The position numbers and the translations under genes are program-made. From Candidatus Nanoarchaeia archaeon (GTDB lineage: Archaea > Nanobdellota > Nanobdellia > Woesearchaeales > JANQNE01), in contig JANQNE010000001.1 in assembly GCA_028279725.1 (NCBI GenBank), positions 1 through 64,000 of the forward strand: DNA of 64,000 nucleotides, given 5' to 3'. Of this stretch, positions 51,116 to 61,640 are shown piece after piece; the stretch's first letter is position 1, and every line of letters starts with the position of its first letter. Under the pieces are notes generated by a model. The model ran no database searches and was not told the DNA's origin. It saw nothing but the letters and a program-made list of their open reading frames with translations.

Positions 51116-51582
51116 ATTATCTTGATAAACCAGTTAGCCAACCCTCCTCCAGTTAAACTTACGATCGTAACCACTGTGCCAGCTATAAGATTCCCAAAAA
51201 TATTTGCGATCACAAACTTCTTGAAACCTAATCCTATCACATAACTTCCCAAAGCTCCAGAATAACTTCCAGATCCAGGCAGAGGAACTCCTATAAATAA
51301 TGCAACTCCTAGCTCTCCCCATCTCTCAACTGCTCCATGTATCCTTCTCTGTGTTCTCTGAACATATTTGTCATACAGGTTTCTCATCCAGGAAAATCTC
51401 AGATGCATAACTTTATCCAGCAATAGATAGACAATAGGTCCTAACACCATATTAGTCAGCACACAGATAAAAAATACAGGGACAAAGTGCATATCCAGCA
51501 CCAATATTCCATAAGGTATCGATGCTCTCAGCTCTAAAAAAGGCAAAAAAGTTAGAAATATAAGAAAAATAATATCATTCAT
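51112..51582 (-). CDS. Small multidrug export-like membrane protein (COG2426)
   Basis: ELRASIPYGI, ALFIGVPLPGSGSYSGALGSYVIGL; ATGA overlap with the PAP2 gene. Confidence 0.78.
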   Translation of the reverse strand: MNDIIFLIFLTFLPFLELRASIPYGILVLDMHFVPVFFICVLTNMVLGPIVYLLLDKVMHLRFSWMRNLYDKYVQRTQRRIHGAVERWGELGVALFIGVPLPGSGSYSGALGSYVIGLGFKKFVIANIFGNLIAGTVVTIVSLTGGGLANWFIKII

Positions 51583-51583
51583 A

Positions 51584-52561
51584 TTACTTCAACTTTCGCA
51601 TTATTATCTTGCCGGGATTCTTCTTGATGTTCCTTATCGCCTCTCCCATCTTCAGCAGCTTGTTCTTTGCACCATGATGAGTTATTACACTCTCTGCATT
51701 GACAAGAGCTAACTGAAGTGAAAACTCGATATCCTCTGTCTTTATTATTCCTGCCAAGAATGATGAAGCAAATGCATCACCAGCTCCGGTTGTTTCAACG
51801 ATCTTTATCTTTGCATGCGGCTTAAGATTATACATCATTTCCCCGTTGTACACAAACACATCTTTCTTTCCGTTTGTAACAACAACTAACCTTGGCCCCA
51901 TCTCATGCAAAAATTTCAGTGTCTTCTTGATATCCTTCTTCTTGGAAAGCATAGTGGCTTCCTCAAGATTCATAATCAATAATTCAGTCTTGCTTATTAT
52001 AGGCTTAAGATAATTAGCTCCTTTCTCAGTCATATAACTGCTTGGATTAAAAGCGATCCTTATCCCTTTTTCCTGAGCAAACTCAACTATCCTTTTCACT
52101 GAATCAAATGATTTCCCCGTCATTGATGACATATAAAGCCATGATGTATCAAGATACTCAAACCTTATATCATTAACATTAAGATCTTCATTAGACCCTT
52201 TGTATGTAAGTATTGTCCTGTCATGCCCTTTAGCATCCAGAACAATTGAAAATCCAGTTCTTGCACTCTCCCTACACACTAAAGCAGTATCTATCTTCTC
52301 TTCTTTCAGCAGATTCAGGATTCTCTTAGAGTTTTCCCCTCTTCCCAACTTTCCCAAGAAGGCTGTCTTTAACCCTAATCTTGATAATGCTACAGCTGAG
52401 TTCGTCCCCCCACCACCAACATCAAAGATTAAGCTCTTAACAAGTAATTTAGTTCCAACTTTAAATTGAAATTTGCCTTTTTTCAAGAATTTTTTATCAG
52501 TTTCTGCAAAAGCATCAACTGTGGCACTTCCCACCGTAACTACATCGTACATTGATACCAC
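51584..52561 (-). CDS. PfkB/ribokinase-family sugar kinase
   Basis: GGGGTNSAVALSRLGLKTAFLGKLG, VETTGAGDAFASSFLAG. Confidence 0.9.
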   Translation of the reverse strand: MVSMYDVVTVGSATVDAFAETDKKFLKKGKFQFKVGTKLLVKSLIFDVGGGGTNSAVALSRLGLKTAFLGKLGRGENSKRILNLLKEEKIDTALVCRESARTGFSIVLDAKGHDRTILTYKGSNEDLNVNDIRFEYLDTSWLYMSSMTGKSFDSVKRIVEFAQEKGIRIAFNPSSYMTEKGANYLKPIISKTELLIMNLEEATMLSKKKDIKKTLKFLHEMGPRLVVVTNGKKDVFVYNGEMMYNLKPHAKIKIVETTGAGDAFASSFLAGIIKTEDIEFSLQLALVNAESVITHHGAKNKLLKMGEAIRNIKKNPGKIIMRKLK

Positions 52562-52618
52562 ACCCCACTAATACTCAAAGCACAACGCCTGTAGTATATA
52601 AATATTTGGCACTACCCG

Positions 52619-53671
52619 CTAAGAATTAATCCTGCCATCAAGTATGCTATGCGCATCCCCAGAACTCACATATTTAGCTATATTTTCAGATTTCCTGCCC
52701 ATTTTAGCTATAAAAATAGATTTATAGTACTCTTTCTCCTTATTTGACACTCTAGCAAACTTATCAGCTGTTATCAGGCCATAAGGATACCCTGGAAACA
52801 TAAGATCTTTAGAATTCTTAACTAAAATTCCAAGAATCTCAGCTATATTATAATCTCCTTTATTATGAACCTCAAATCTGAACACATATTTTGATTTATC
52901 ATTCAATTTCACAAAAAACATATCAGCTTTATGATCTTCACAACTAATATCAGCAACAGGATGATACCACCACATAAAGTCAGGACCAACATTGTTCAAC
53001 AATCCAACAACATTATTCCCTTTTTCAGTAAACATTGCTGTTGTTTTTGCTAATCCGCAGACAACCACCCCTTTTTCTTTAGCTTTTTCATATAATCTAT
53101 CTAAATATCTTCTTTCATTTGTATAGTTGCTTTCCAAAGTTCCGTCCAACACAACAACTCCAACATCCAGAAGCTCAGCAACTTTCTCAGCCAGCCTTAT
53201 CTCACTAAATCTTCTTACAATATTTCCTATCTTAGATATATCCCCTCTAAACACACCCTCTTTTATTGTTTCATCAACAGAGCTAAACTTAAGATCACCA
53301 ACATCAACTAACCTCTCACCATTCAGACTAAATATCTCACACTTATACTCAATATCACCAACACCGACAGCTCTGATCAAAACAAAAAACTCATTCTTAA
53401 CTTCATCAACTTTCTTATTCCTCAAGAATACACAACCATATACTCTAACTAACTGCAAAGAAAAATTCCCTCCAGAAAATATCTCAGCATTACCGCCGTC
53501 AACAAAACCAACCTTAACATCATTATCAGCAACATTAAACTTATGAAAGTTATCCTCACTAAATTCAATACCAGTATAACCTGGCCTAGAAAACTTAATT
53601 TTATCCCCAGAAAGATCTAGACTGACATTCTTCTCTAACTCTTCAATTACTTTATCAACAATTTCTTTCAT
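52619..53671 (-). CDS. nurA: NurA-domain nuclease
   Basis: VGFVDGGNAEIFSGGNFSLQLVRVYG, VVVLDGTLESNYTNERRYL, GLAKTTAMF, GYPYGLITADKFARVSN. Confidence 0.78.
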   Translation of the reverse strand: MKEIVDKVIEELEKNVSLDLSGDKIKFSRPGYTGIEFSEDNFHKFNVADNDVKVGFVDGGNAEIFSGGNFSLQLVRVYGCVFLRNKKVDEVKNEFFVLIRAVGVGDIEYKCEIFSLNGERLVDVGDLKFSSVDETIKEGVFRGDISKIGNIVRRFSEIRLAEKVAELLDVGVVVLDGTLESNYTNERRYLDRLYEKAKEKGVVVCGLAKTTAMFTEKGNNVVGLLNNVGPDFMWWYHPVADISCEDHKADMFFVKLNDKSKYVFRFEVHNKGDYNIAEILGILVKNSKDLMFPGYPYGLITADKFARVSNKEKEYYKSIFIAKMGRKSENIAKYVSSGDAHSILDGRINS

Positions 53672-53762
53672 AACAGCAGGTATTTCTTAGAAATTTATAA
53701 ATTTATCACAAAAAATACGAAATCCAAACATTTTTATATAATTCTCAAATTCTTAGCAGGTT

Positions 53763-56018
53763 ATGTATGAATTGATCATCTGTGAAAAACCAAATGCAGC
53801 TAAGAAAATAGCAGATGCTCTCGCCGATGGAAAGGCGATAAAAGAGTCAATCAACGGAGTTCCGTATTATAAAGTAACGCATGGAAAGAAGGACTTAGTG
53901 ATAGGCTGCGCAGTAGGTCATCTGTATGGCCTTTCACAAAAAGGCGGAAAAAAATCAGATTATCCCATATTTGACGTCGAGTGGGTTCCAAATTCAGAAC
54001 TATCAAAATCAGCTGCTTTTTCAAAAAAATACCTTAATGTGATAAAAAAGCTTGCAAAAGATGCAACAGAATTCACAGTTGCAACTGATTATGATGTAGA
54101 AGGAGAAGTTATTGGGTTAAATATTGTTAGATTTGTCTGCAAAAGAAAAGATGCAAAGAGGATGAAATTCTCAACTCTTACAAAAGATGACCTTATACAG
54201 GCATATGAAAATGCATCAAAGACTTTAGATTGGGGACAGGCTAATGCAGGAGTAACAAGACATGAATTAGACTGGTTCTATGGGATAAACACCAGCAGAG
54301 CTTTAACTCATTCTATAAAAGCAGCAGGATATTTCAAGCTTATGTCATCAGGACGTGTACAGGGTCCAGCTCTAAAACTTATAGTAGACAAAGAAAAGGA
54401 GATATCAGCTTTCAAACCAGTTCCATTCTGGCAGATAGAGCTTTTCGGAACAGTGAACAAAGGAGACATCTCAGCATTGCATATAAAAGATAAGTTCTGG
54501 GAAAAGAAAGAAGCAGATGCAGTGATGAAAAAAGTTAAAGGACAAAAACAGGCAGAGATAAAAAAAGTTGACAAGAAAAAATTCAACCAGTCTCCGCCAA
54601 ATCCGTTTGATCTTACAGCACTGCAGGTAGAAGCACATAGATGCTTAGGTATATCTCCAAAACACACATTAGAGATCGCTCAAGACCTCTACACCTCAGG
54701 ATTCATATCTTATCCAAGAACTTCAAGCCAGCAATTACCGAAGGAAATAGGCTACAAGAAGATAATAACCTCACTTTCAAAACAATCCGATTACAAAAGT
54801 GAAGCAGCATTCCTGCTAAAAAAGAAAGCACTTGCTCCAAATAACGGAAAAAAGACAGATCCTGCTCATCCAGCGATATATCCTACAGGAGTACAGCCGA
54901 AAAAGAATATAAAACAGGAATCAAAAAAAGTATATGATCTTGTGGTAAGAAGATTCTTAGCAACATTTGGCGATCCCGCAGTAAGACAGACTATGAAGAT
55001 AGAAATTGACTGCAACACAGAACTATTCACAACTTCAGGAACAACTACATTAGAAAAAGGCTGGCACACATTATATGGCAGATACGCAACATTCAAGGAA
55101 GAAGAATTCCCAGAACTTAATATAGGAGATATTGTCGATGTCAAAGACATCAAGATGTATGATAAGGAAACACAGCCTCCTAAAAGATACACTGAAGCTT
55201 CTATAATAAAAGAATTAGAGAAAAGAGGATTAGGAACAAAAGCAACAAGAGCATCTATAATAGACACTTTATTCCAGAGAGGATATGTTGACGGCAGACC
55301 TATACAGGCAACAAAATTAGGCATAAGAACTTCAGATGTACTGGAAAAATACTCCCCTACAATTATAGACGAAGCTCTTACAAGACACTTCGAAGAAGAG
55401 ATGGAAAACATAAGAGAGAAGAAGCAGACACCAGAATCAGTATTAGATGAAGCAAAGAAAGCTGTAACAAAAATAGTCAATGAATTCAAGAAACACGAAA
55501 AAAAGGTTGGAAAAGAACTTTCCTCTGCAAATATTGAGACAAGAGATGAACTAAGCACTATAGGAAAATGCCCAGTCTGCAAAGAAGGAGACCTGCAGAT
55601 AAGAAAAGGAAAGTTCGGAATGTTCATTGCATGCAATAAATATCCTGACTGCAAGACAACATTCTCACTTCCGGCAAACGCACTCATACGTCCAGCAAAA
55701 AAGACATGCGAAACATGCGGTTATCCCATGGTAATCTCGATCAGAAAAGGAAAAAGACCGCAAGAGCTTTGCATCAACATGGACTGCCCTGCTAAAGACT
55801 TCACACCAGAGATAAAACAGAAGATCAAAGACTTAGAAAAGAATCCGCAGAAATGCCCAAGATGCCAGGAAGGGGATCTTGTAGTAAGAAGAAGCCTTTA
55901 TGGGCCTTTTGTAGCATGCTCACGTTATCCAAAATGCCGTTATACAGAGCACAAAAGAAATGCAGACGATCTTAACGGAAAAAAAGAAGAGACAGTAACT
56001 TCTGATGAAGTAGAATAA
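53763..56018 (+). CDS. topA: Type IA DNA topoisomerase I with C-terminal zinc fingers
   Basis: ICEKPNAAKKIADAL, ATDYDVEGEVIG, FISYPRTSSQQLP, three C-x2-C-type zinc modules. Confidence 0.96.
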   Translation: MYELIICEKPNAAKKIADALADGKAIKESINGVPYYKVTHGKKDLVIGCAVGHLYGLSQKGGKKSDYPIFDVEWVPNSELSKSAAFSKKYLNVIKKLAKDATEFTVATDYDVEGEVIGLNIVRFVCKRKDAKRMKFSTLTKDDLIQAYENASKTLDWGQANAGVTRHELDWFYGINTSRALTHSIKAAGYFKLMSSGRVQGPALKLIVDKEKEISAFKPVPFWQIELFGTVNKGDISALHIKDKFWEKKEADAVMKKVKGQKQAEIKKVDKKKFNQSPPNPFDLTALQVEAHRCLGISPKHTLEIAQDLYTSGFISYPRTSSQQLPKEIGYKKIITSLSKQSDYKSEAAFLLKKKALAPNNGKKTDPAHPAIYPTGVQPKKNIKQESKKVYDLVVRRFLATFGDPAVRQTMKIEIDCNTELFTTSGTTTLEKGWHTLYGRYATFKEEEFPELNIGDIVDVKDIKMYDKETQPPKRYTEASIIKELEKRGLGTKATRASIIDTLFQRGYVDGRPIQATKLGIRTSDVLEKYSPTIIDEALTRHFEEEMENIREKKQTPESVLDEAKKAVTKIVNEFKKHEKKVGKELSSANIETRDELSTIGKCPVCKEGDLQIRKGKFGMFIACNKYPDCKTTFSLPANALIRPAKKTCETCGYPMVISIRKGKRPQELCINMDCPAKDFTPEIKQKIKDLEKNPQKCPRCQEGDLVVRRSLYGPFVACSRYPKCRYTEHKRNADDLNGKKEETVTSDEVE

Positions 56019-56019
56019 G

Positions 56020-57291
56020 CTATTTTCTCAATTTAAAGCCCTTAACTTTATCCTTAAGCCACTTATCCTTCAATAGATTCTTCAAGAAATCATAAGAATC
56101 GACAAATTCCCTCTTAACTTTAGCGCAAACTCTTCCTTTCTCATTAAAAGTTTTCTTATACTTCTTCTTAAATTTCTTAACGTGTTCTTCAAAATCCAAA
56201 GAAGGGCCTTTCCTTTTCTCAAACTTATCCAGTTTCTTGCTGTCAACAATATACCAGAACATAGATCTCTTTTCCTTATCCCATTTCCATCCTTTATCTT
56301 TAACATTAAATCCATACTTCTTCAGCCCTTTCAACAAAAACTCATAAGATTTCATCAGCTTTGCTCCTACAACATCCTCTTTTCCATTTAAAGGAGCAGC
56401 ATCAACCAACAGCAGCTTATTCTTACCTGCTTTCTTCATAAGATCTTCAACACTCACTTCTTTCTCAACAAAGAATTTTTTGCTAGACTTCTTCAAAAAC
56501 CTATCAGCAACTTCCTTTAATTTATCAAACTTCTCATAACTAAGCGAAGCAGCAGCATTTCTGCTTTTATCTACAGGATCAACAACAATAAGAGGACTGA
56601 TCAGTTTAGATGTATTCAGCTCCATCATAACGTTCTTATGGTATTTGCATATATCAACTACTTCCTTATCCTTCCACTTCCTTGCAGCCCTAAGCAGCTT
56701 CTCAAAACCGCCGTAATGTATTGTCAATATCTCTGTGATATAGCCAGAATAGCCTCTTATATAGCTCTCAGCACCATATATCTTCTGAGCTTTGAAAAAA
56801 GCCTTAACTAATCTAATCTCATCCATCAGCTTCTTATTCACTTTCTTCTTTACCCATTGTGCATGCAGCGGACTTATGTCTGTTATATTCTTAGCCTCAC
56901 TTGCTTTCTTTATCTCCAAGATAGGTATAATCTCAAATACAAAATCCTTTTCTTTGATTCTAAAATAATCCCTGCTTCCATGCATCCTCTCAACCTTACC
57001 GAATTTCTTTCTAAGAACTTTCTCAAGAACATCAGATATCTGATCACTCTTGTCTTTATACTTCTTATAATCATACTTCACAAATACATCAGCATCAAAC
57101 CCTCCTCTAAGCCATGTCCCCTTAGCTCCGCTTCCATAAAGCACAGCCTTAGCATCCTTCAGCCCTTTGTTTAACTTACTCACAAAAGCCTTAACTCTGC
57201 TTTCAACTTCTTTCTTATCATTCTCACTAGGTTTAATCTCTTCAAGAACTTCTTTCAAAATACTCTTTTTTGTCATATCAATCAATTCCAT
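56020..57291 (-). CDS. cca: Archaeal class-I CCA-adding tRNA nucleotidyltransferase
   Basis: LYGSGAKGTWLRGGFDADVFVKY, MHGSRDYFRIKEKDFVFEIIPI, ESYIRGYSGYITEILTIHYGGF. Confidence 0.93.
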   Translation of the reverse strand: MELIDMTKKSILKEVLEEIKPSENDKKEVESRVKAFVSKLNKGLKDAKAVLYGSGAKGTWLRGGFDADVFVKYDYKKYKDKSDQISDVLEKVLRKKFGKVERMHGSRDYFRIKEKDFVFEIIPILEIKKASEAKNITDISPLHAQWVKKKVNKKLMDEIRLVKAFFKAQKIYGAESYIRGYSGYITEILTIHYGGFEKLLRAARKWKDKEVVDICKYHKNVMMELNTSKLISPLIVVDPVDKSRNAAASLSYEKFDKLKEVADRFLKKSSKKFFVEKEVSVEDLMKKAGKNKLLLVDAAPLNGKEDVVGAKLMKSYEFLLKGLKKYGFNVKDKGWKWDKEKRSMFWYIVDSKKLDKFEKRKGPSLDFEEHVKKFKKKYKKTFNEKGRVCAKVKREFVDSYDFLKNLLKDKWLKDKVKGFKLRK

Positions 57292-57315
57292 TTAATCTTA
57301 TTTAAACTTAATCAT

Positions 57316-58023
57316 TTAAACATCCATATACCTTGCCTGCTTCCTAAGATTCTGCCACGGAACCTCCCCAAAATCACAGTTATCACATGTCCAGTCCATA
57401 TAGACCCAATCATCTTCAATCTTATCTCCACTGACAGCTTCAGGCAGCACCACCCTCACATAAGCATGCCCTGAAATCAGCACAAGCTGGCTTCTTATTC
57501 CAACAGACTCCATCAGGTTAGCAAGTAATATACTGCCGCTTTCACAGTCTCCACCGCCGCTTTTAACAACTTCCTTAGGGTCCTCAACATATTCAACACC
57601 AAGGGGATCAGAGATATACTTGATATTGTCTCTTACAAAATAATAAAGCGCTTTAGCATGGCATACTCTCCCACTTTCACAACCACTACTGACCACTCTA
57701 TTCGCAATATGCTTTATCTGCACATCACTAGAATCAACAAAACTCAGATCATAAAGTGAATAAGTCTCATTTGAAACACTCAACCCATTAACATCAATCT
57801 CAGTTATGCTCAAAACTTTTGAAGGCTCAGGATCGATCTTAACACCATAACGCGGAACTATCATCAAGACAAGAAGTAAGATCAAAAAAACACCCAGAAT
57901 AACTTTAATCGGCCCGCTATACCACTTCTCTTCTTCTTCCTCAGCCCCTTCAAGATCATCAATCTCTCGCATCTCTTCAAGATCCTTTTCTATCTCCTCT
58001 TTTTTCATATGTCTTTTCACCAT
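57316..58023 (-). CDS. Membrane-anchored transglutaminase-like protein
   Basis: N-terminal TM; AKALYYFVRDNIKYISDPLG, GGGDCESGSILLANLMESVGI, GHAYVRV. M at 58023 preferred. Confidence 0.82.
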   Translation of the reverse strand: MVKRHMKKEEIEKDLEEMREIDDLEGAEEEEEKWYSGPIKVILGVFLILLLVLMIVPRYGVKIDPEPSKVLSITEIDVNGLSVSNETYSLYDLSFVDSSDVQIKHIANRVVSSGCESGRVCHAKALYYFVRDNIKYISDPLGVEYVEDPKEVVKSGGGDCESGSILLANLMESVGIRSQLVLISGHAYVRVVLPEAVSGDKIEDDWVYMDWTCDNCDFGEVPWQNLRKQARYMDV

Positions 58024-58096
58024 AAACACAACAATGGGATCTGTATTTTTAAACCTTTTGTAAAACTTTATATACAATCAAACAACCCTAGCAAAC

Positions 58097-59164
58097 ATGG
58101 GGGATGTAAAACTAACTTTAAAGCAATACCAAGCTAGAATAAACTCTGAACTTGAGAAATTCTTTGATAAAAAGATCCAAAGAGTTAAAGGAATCTCCCC
58201 TCATATAATAGAGCTAACAAAAAATCTGAGAGAATTCACCTTAAGGGACGCAAAAAGGATAAGACCGATCCTCCTGATCTTTGGATATAAGTGCATAAAA
58301 GACCCAAAAAACGAATCAGACATCCTAAAAGCAGCTTTAGCAGCAGAGCTGATGGAATCATTCCTTCTTATCCATGATGACATCATTGACAACGACAGCA
58401 TAAGAAGAAAAAAACCGACATTACATAAGATATATGAAGAAAGATCAAAAAGATACAACACAGATCACACACACTTCGGAAAAAGCATGGCAATAATCGG
58501 AGGAGACATATTAGCGACATTAGGAAGTGAGATACTACTAAGCACAAACTTCAAAGACTCGCTAAAACTAAAAGCCATAGAAAAATTCAACAGGGTTGTC
58601 ATAAACACAGGTTTCGGAGAATTGCTTGATGTAATCTCAGAAGTTGACAACAAAATCAGCGAAAAAGATATACTAAAGATCCACGAACTTAAGACAGCCA
58701 AATACACGATTGAAGGACCTTTGCATATAGGAGCAATACTAGCAGGAGCAAAAGAAAAACACCTCTCAATCTTATCAAAATACGCGATCCCATTAGGAAA
58801 AGCATTTCAGATACAGGATGATATCCTTGGCATGTATGGAGATCAAAAAAAGACAGGAAAACCGGTTGGTTCAGACCTAAAAGAAGGAAAAAAGACACTC
58901 CTCATACTAAAAGCACTGGAAAAATCAAATCTAAAAGACCGTCTAAAAATCAAGCGAGCATTAGGCAACAAAAAACTCACAACAAGACAGCTCAACCAGA
59001 TCAGAAAGATAATCATGGACACTGGCTCATTACAGTACTCAAAAGATATGGCAAAACAGCTTGCAGAGAAAGCAAAGTCAGCCATAAGCAGGTCCAGCTT
59101 CAAAAAAGAAGGCAAAGAATTCCTGATACAGATTGCTGACTATATAATAAATAGAGATCTATAA
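58097..59164 (+). CDS. Polyprenyl/geranylgeranyl diphosphate synthase
   Basis: RPILLIFGYK, LLIHDDIIDND, GKAFQIQDDILGMYGD. Confidence 0.93.
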   Translation: MGDVKLTLKQYQARINSELEKFFDKKIQRVKGISPHIIELTKNLREFTLRDAKRIRPILLIFGYKCIKDPKNESDILKAALAAELMESFLLIHDDIIDNDSIRRKKPTLHKIYEERSKRYNTDHTHFGKSMAIIGGDILATLGSEILLSTNFKDSLKLKAIEKFNRVVINTGFGELLDVISEVDNKISEKDILKIHELKTAKYTIEGPLHIGAILAGAKEKHLSILSKYAIPLGKAFQIQDDILGMYGDQKKTGKPVGSDLKEGKKTLLILKALEKSNLKDRLKIKRALGNKKLTTRQLNQIRKIIMDTGSLQYSKDMAKQLAEKAKSAISRSSFKKEGKEFLIQIADYIINRDL

Positions 59165-59204
59165 AATAGAAACATTTATATTTCTGATAAAGATTATTTT
59201 TTAC

Positions 59205-60233
59205 ATGAAAAAGAGCGTTTTGTCAATTCTTGTTATCATATCATTATTCTTGATCTTTATCTCTGGTTGTGCAAATGAGTGCGACGACGATTCAGAGTGT
59301 AAGGAATGGGAATATTGCAAAAATGGAGATTGCAAGAGTAAAAGACAATGTGAAGAACCTTGTCATCCCAAAACTTGTTACAAGAATACATGCGATCACT
59401 CAACAGATTATAAATGTGTTCATACTATTATAGATGGAAAAGGAGGATATAACTGTGATGGTTGGTATAATAAAGGGGAATGTTTAGTTAATATCTGCCG
59501 TAGTGGTTCTTGTGTTCAGGAGAGAACCAAATATGCTTGTGAAACAACATCAGAAAGAGAAGAAAGATTGAAGGAAATACAGATACCTTGTCCAGATGGA
59601 ACCCCTCATCTTGAATGTTCTAAGTTAAAACCTGGTTTTTATTGTGGAGATAATGGCAAATATGAATATGAACCTTCTATATGTCTTAAGTGTTCAGACG
59701 GCACATTAGCAACAGATTGTTCTGAAGTTACCGATGGTTACTATTGTACTGAAGAAGGAAAATTAATACCCGATGAAGATTGTAGACCCGAACCTAATCA
59801 AAAGCAGGCAGCAGCTCTCCAGAAACAACCAGAAGAGACTGTAGAAGAGGAGCCTGAACCTGATACAGAAGAAGAGACAGAGCAAGAAGATCCTTTTGCG
59901 CATTCAACAACAGGATGCAGTGACGGAACAGAAGAAAACGACTGTTCCTGGGAAAATAACGGCAAATGGTGTATAGGGGGAGAACTTGTAGATGATGATT
60001 TTTGCCTAGATTCATGTGAAGATGGAACTGCAAACACGATCTGCTCATTCAAGACAGAAGGGTACAGATGCGAAAACAGAGATTTAATACAAGATGAAAC
60101 TTGCGAACCAGGATATGTCGAGCCAGTAATAGATTGTGAAGATGGCACACCTGATGGGCATTGTACATCTCAGGGTGATGGATATTGGTGCAATCACGGC
60201 GTTCTAGAATACGATGAATCTTGCGTATCTTAA
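59205..60233 (+). CDS. Secreted Cys-rich repeat lipoprotein-like protein
   Basis: Signal plus lipobox-like LIFISGC; repeated CxDGTxxxxCxxxxxGYxCxxGxLxxDxxC units; acidic linker. Confidence 0.8.
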   Translation: MKKSVLSILVIISLFLIFISGCANECDDDSECKEWEYCKNGDCKSKRQCEEPCHPKTCYKNTCDHSTDYKCVHTIIDGKGGYNCDGWYNKGECLVNICRSGSCVQERTKYACETTSEREERLKEIQIPCPDGTPHLECSKLKPGFYCGDNGKYEYEPSICLKCSDGTLATDCSEVTDGYYCTEEGKLIPDEDCRPEPNQKQAAALQKQPEETVEEEPEPDTEEETEQEDPFAHSTTGCSDGTEENDCSWENNGKWCIGGELVDDDFCLDSCEDGTANTICSFKTEGYRCENRDLIQDETCEPGYVEPVIDCEDGTPDGHCTSQGDGYWCNHGVLEYDESCVS

Positions 60234-60236
60234 TTC

Positions 60237-60941
60237 CTATTTCCCAAATCTTCTTTCTCTGGAATTATAATCTGCAATACAACTAATCAGGTCTTCTTTC
60301 TCAAACTCAGGCCATAATTTCTCAATAAAAGCCCACTCAGAATAGTTTCCCTGCCATATTAAAAAATTAGAAGTCCTTCTGTCTCCGCCAGTCCTTATTA
60401 TCAGATCAGGTTCGCTGTTCATATACAGATTCCTACTAAAGACCTCTTCATTGATCTCATCAACATCAATCTCCCCATTCTTGACACCAGCAGCAACCTT
60501 CTTCACAGCATCAACAACCTCTTCTCTGCCGCCATAAGCCATAGCAAAATTAACGATATGCTTGTCAAAATCCTTTGTCCTTTCCATAAGCAGCTTCATC
60601 TTATGCTGGACTTCTTCAGGAAACAGATGTATCCTCCCGATAAAATTAACTCTTGTTTCATTCTCATATAATCTCTTGTCTTCCAATAGCTTAGAAAACT
60701 CTGCCTCAAACACTTTCATAAGATAATCAAACTCAATCTTAGGCCTGTTGATGTTCTGCATGGAGAATGCATAAAGCGTCAGCTCCTTTATGCCTAGCTC
60801 AACACACCACTCAAAAACCTTCTCAACCTTTCTAGCTCCCCATTCATGGCCTTTCCATGGCTTCATCATCAGCCTTTTAGAAAATCTCCTATTTCCGTCA
60901 AGAATGATTCCGATATGCTTTGGTACTTCTTTCAATTCCAT
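60237..60941 (-). CDS. uppS: cis-prenyltransferase (UPP synthase-like)
   Basis: HIGIILDGNRRFSKR, LTLYAFSMQNINRP, DLIIRTGGDRRTSNFLIWQGNYSEWAF. Confidence 0.95.
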   Translation of the reverse strand: MELKEVPKHIGIILDGNRRFSKRLMMKPWKGHEWGARKVEKVFEWCVELGIKELTLYAFSMQNINRPKIEFDYLMKVFEAEFSKLLEDKRLYENETRVNFIGRIHLFPEEVQHKMKLLMERTKDFDKHIVNFAMAYGGREEVVDAVKKVAAGVKNGEIDVDEINEEVFSRNLYMNSEPDLIIRTGGDRRTSNFLIWQGNYSEWAFIEKLWPEFEKEDLISCIADYNSRERRFGK

Positions 60942-61021
60942 AATCCCACGTTAAATCCCAGTCTGTTTAAAAAGTTTTTTATTAATCCCTTAATGGAAAA
61001 AATCACTACAATATCCAAAAA

Positions 61022-61534
61022 TCAGATCTTGTTAAAATATCCTATAAACACTTCCTTCGGTATAGCTATCCCACTTTCAACAAAGAGCTTTGCCAGTTTA
61101 TACCCTACTTCCTCCTCTTCACCACTTTCATTAAACCTAAGAAGTTTCCTGATATAATAATTACATAAGAATCCTTCATTTATCCCAAGTGCAGCCTTCC
61201 CTTTTCTGGTATTATACACTTTTTTCTTTCCAATATCAACAATACATTCTCCATTAACATACACTTTTCCTCTTTTGACAAACCCATGCTTCATAATCTC
61301 AAATCTGATAAGATCCTTCACAATCCTCTGCTTGTTTGTCTTATCCAGATACTCCTCAAGCTCAGAAGATAGGGTGTCCTCAAAACTCAGTTCCTTAGAA
61401 ACATCCAATCTGTAAACTCTGCCAAGATAACTCTTGACCTTCTGCCGAGCTCCCTTTTCCTTCTTCTTCCATTTATTACTTACAATATATCCATATTCCT
61501 TTCCTTTGATAGTTTTAGTCCTGATAAATCCCAT
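61022..61534 (-). CDS. Uncharacterised conserved-looking protein
   Basis: ORF with credible composition; MGFIRTKTIKGKEYGYIVSNKWKKK start at 61534 preferred over 61564. Confidence 0.6.
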   Translation of the reverse strand: MGFIRTKTIKGKEYGYIVSNKWKKKEKGARQKVKSYLGRVYRLDVSKELSFEDTLSSELEEYLDKTNKQRIVKDLIRFEIMKHGFVKRGKVYVNGECIVDIGKKKVYNTRKGKAALGINEGFLCNYYIRKLLRFNESGEEEEVGYKLAKLFVESGIAIPKEVFIGYFNKI

Positions 61535-61640
61535 TTTCCCTACCTTCAAACCTAAGTTAGGCACCAGCTAGTATATAAGTTTTTCTAATACTACAGCCCC
61601 TATAACCCAAGAATTCTGCATTTTAAGCCTCTCTTCCACA

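Noticed and set aside
54866-55687. 273-aa minus-strand ORF
   Set aside because: Antisense to well-supported topA; no family motifs.
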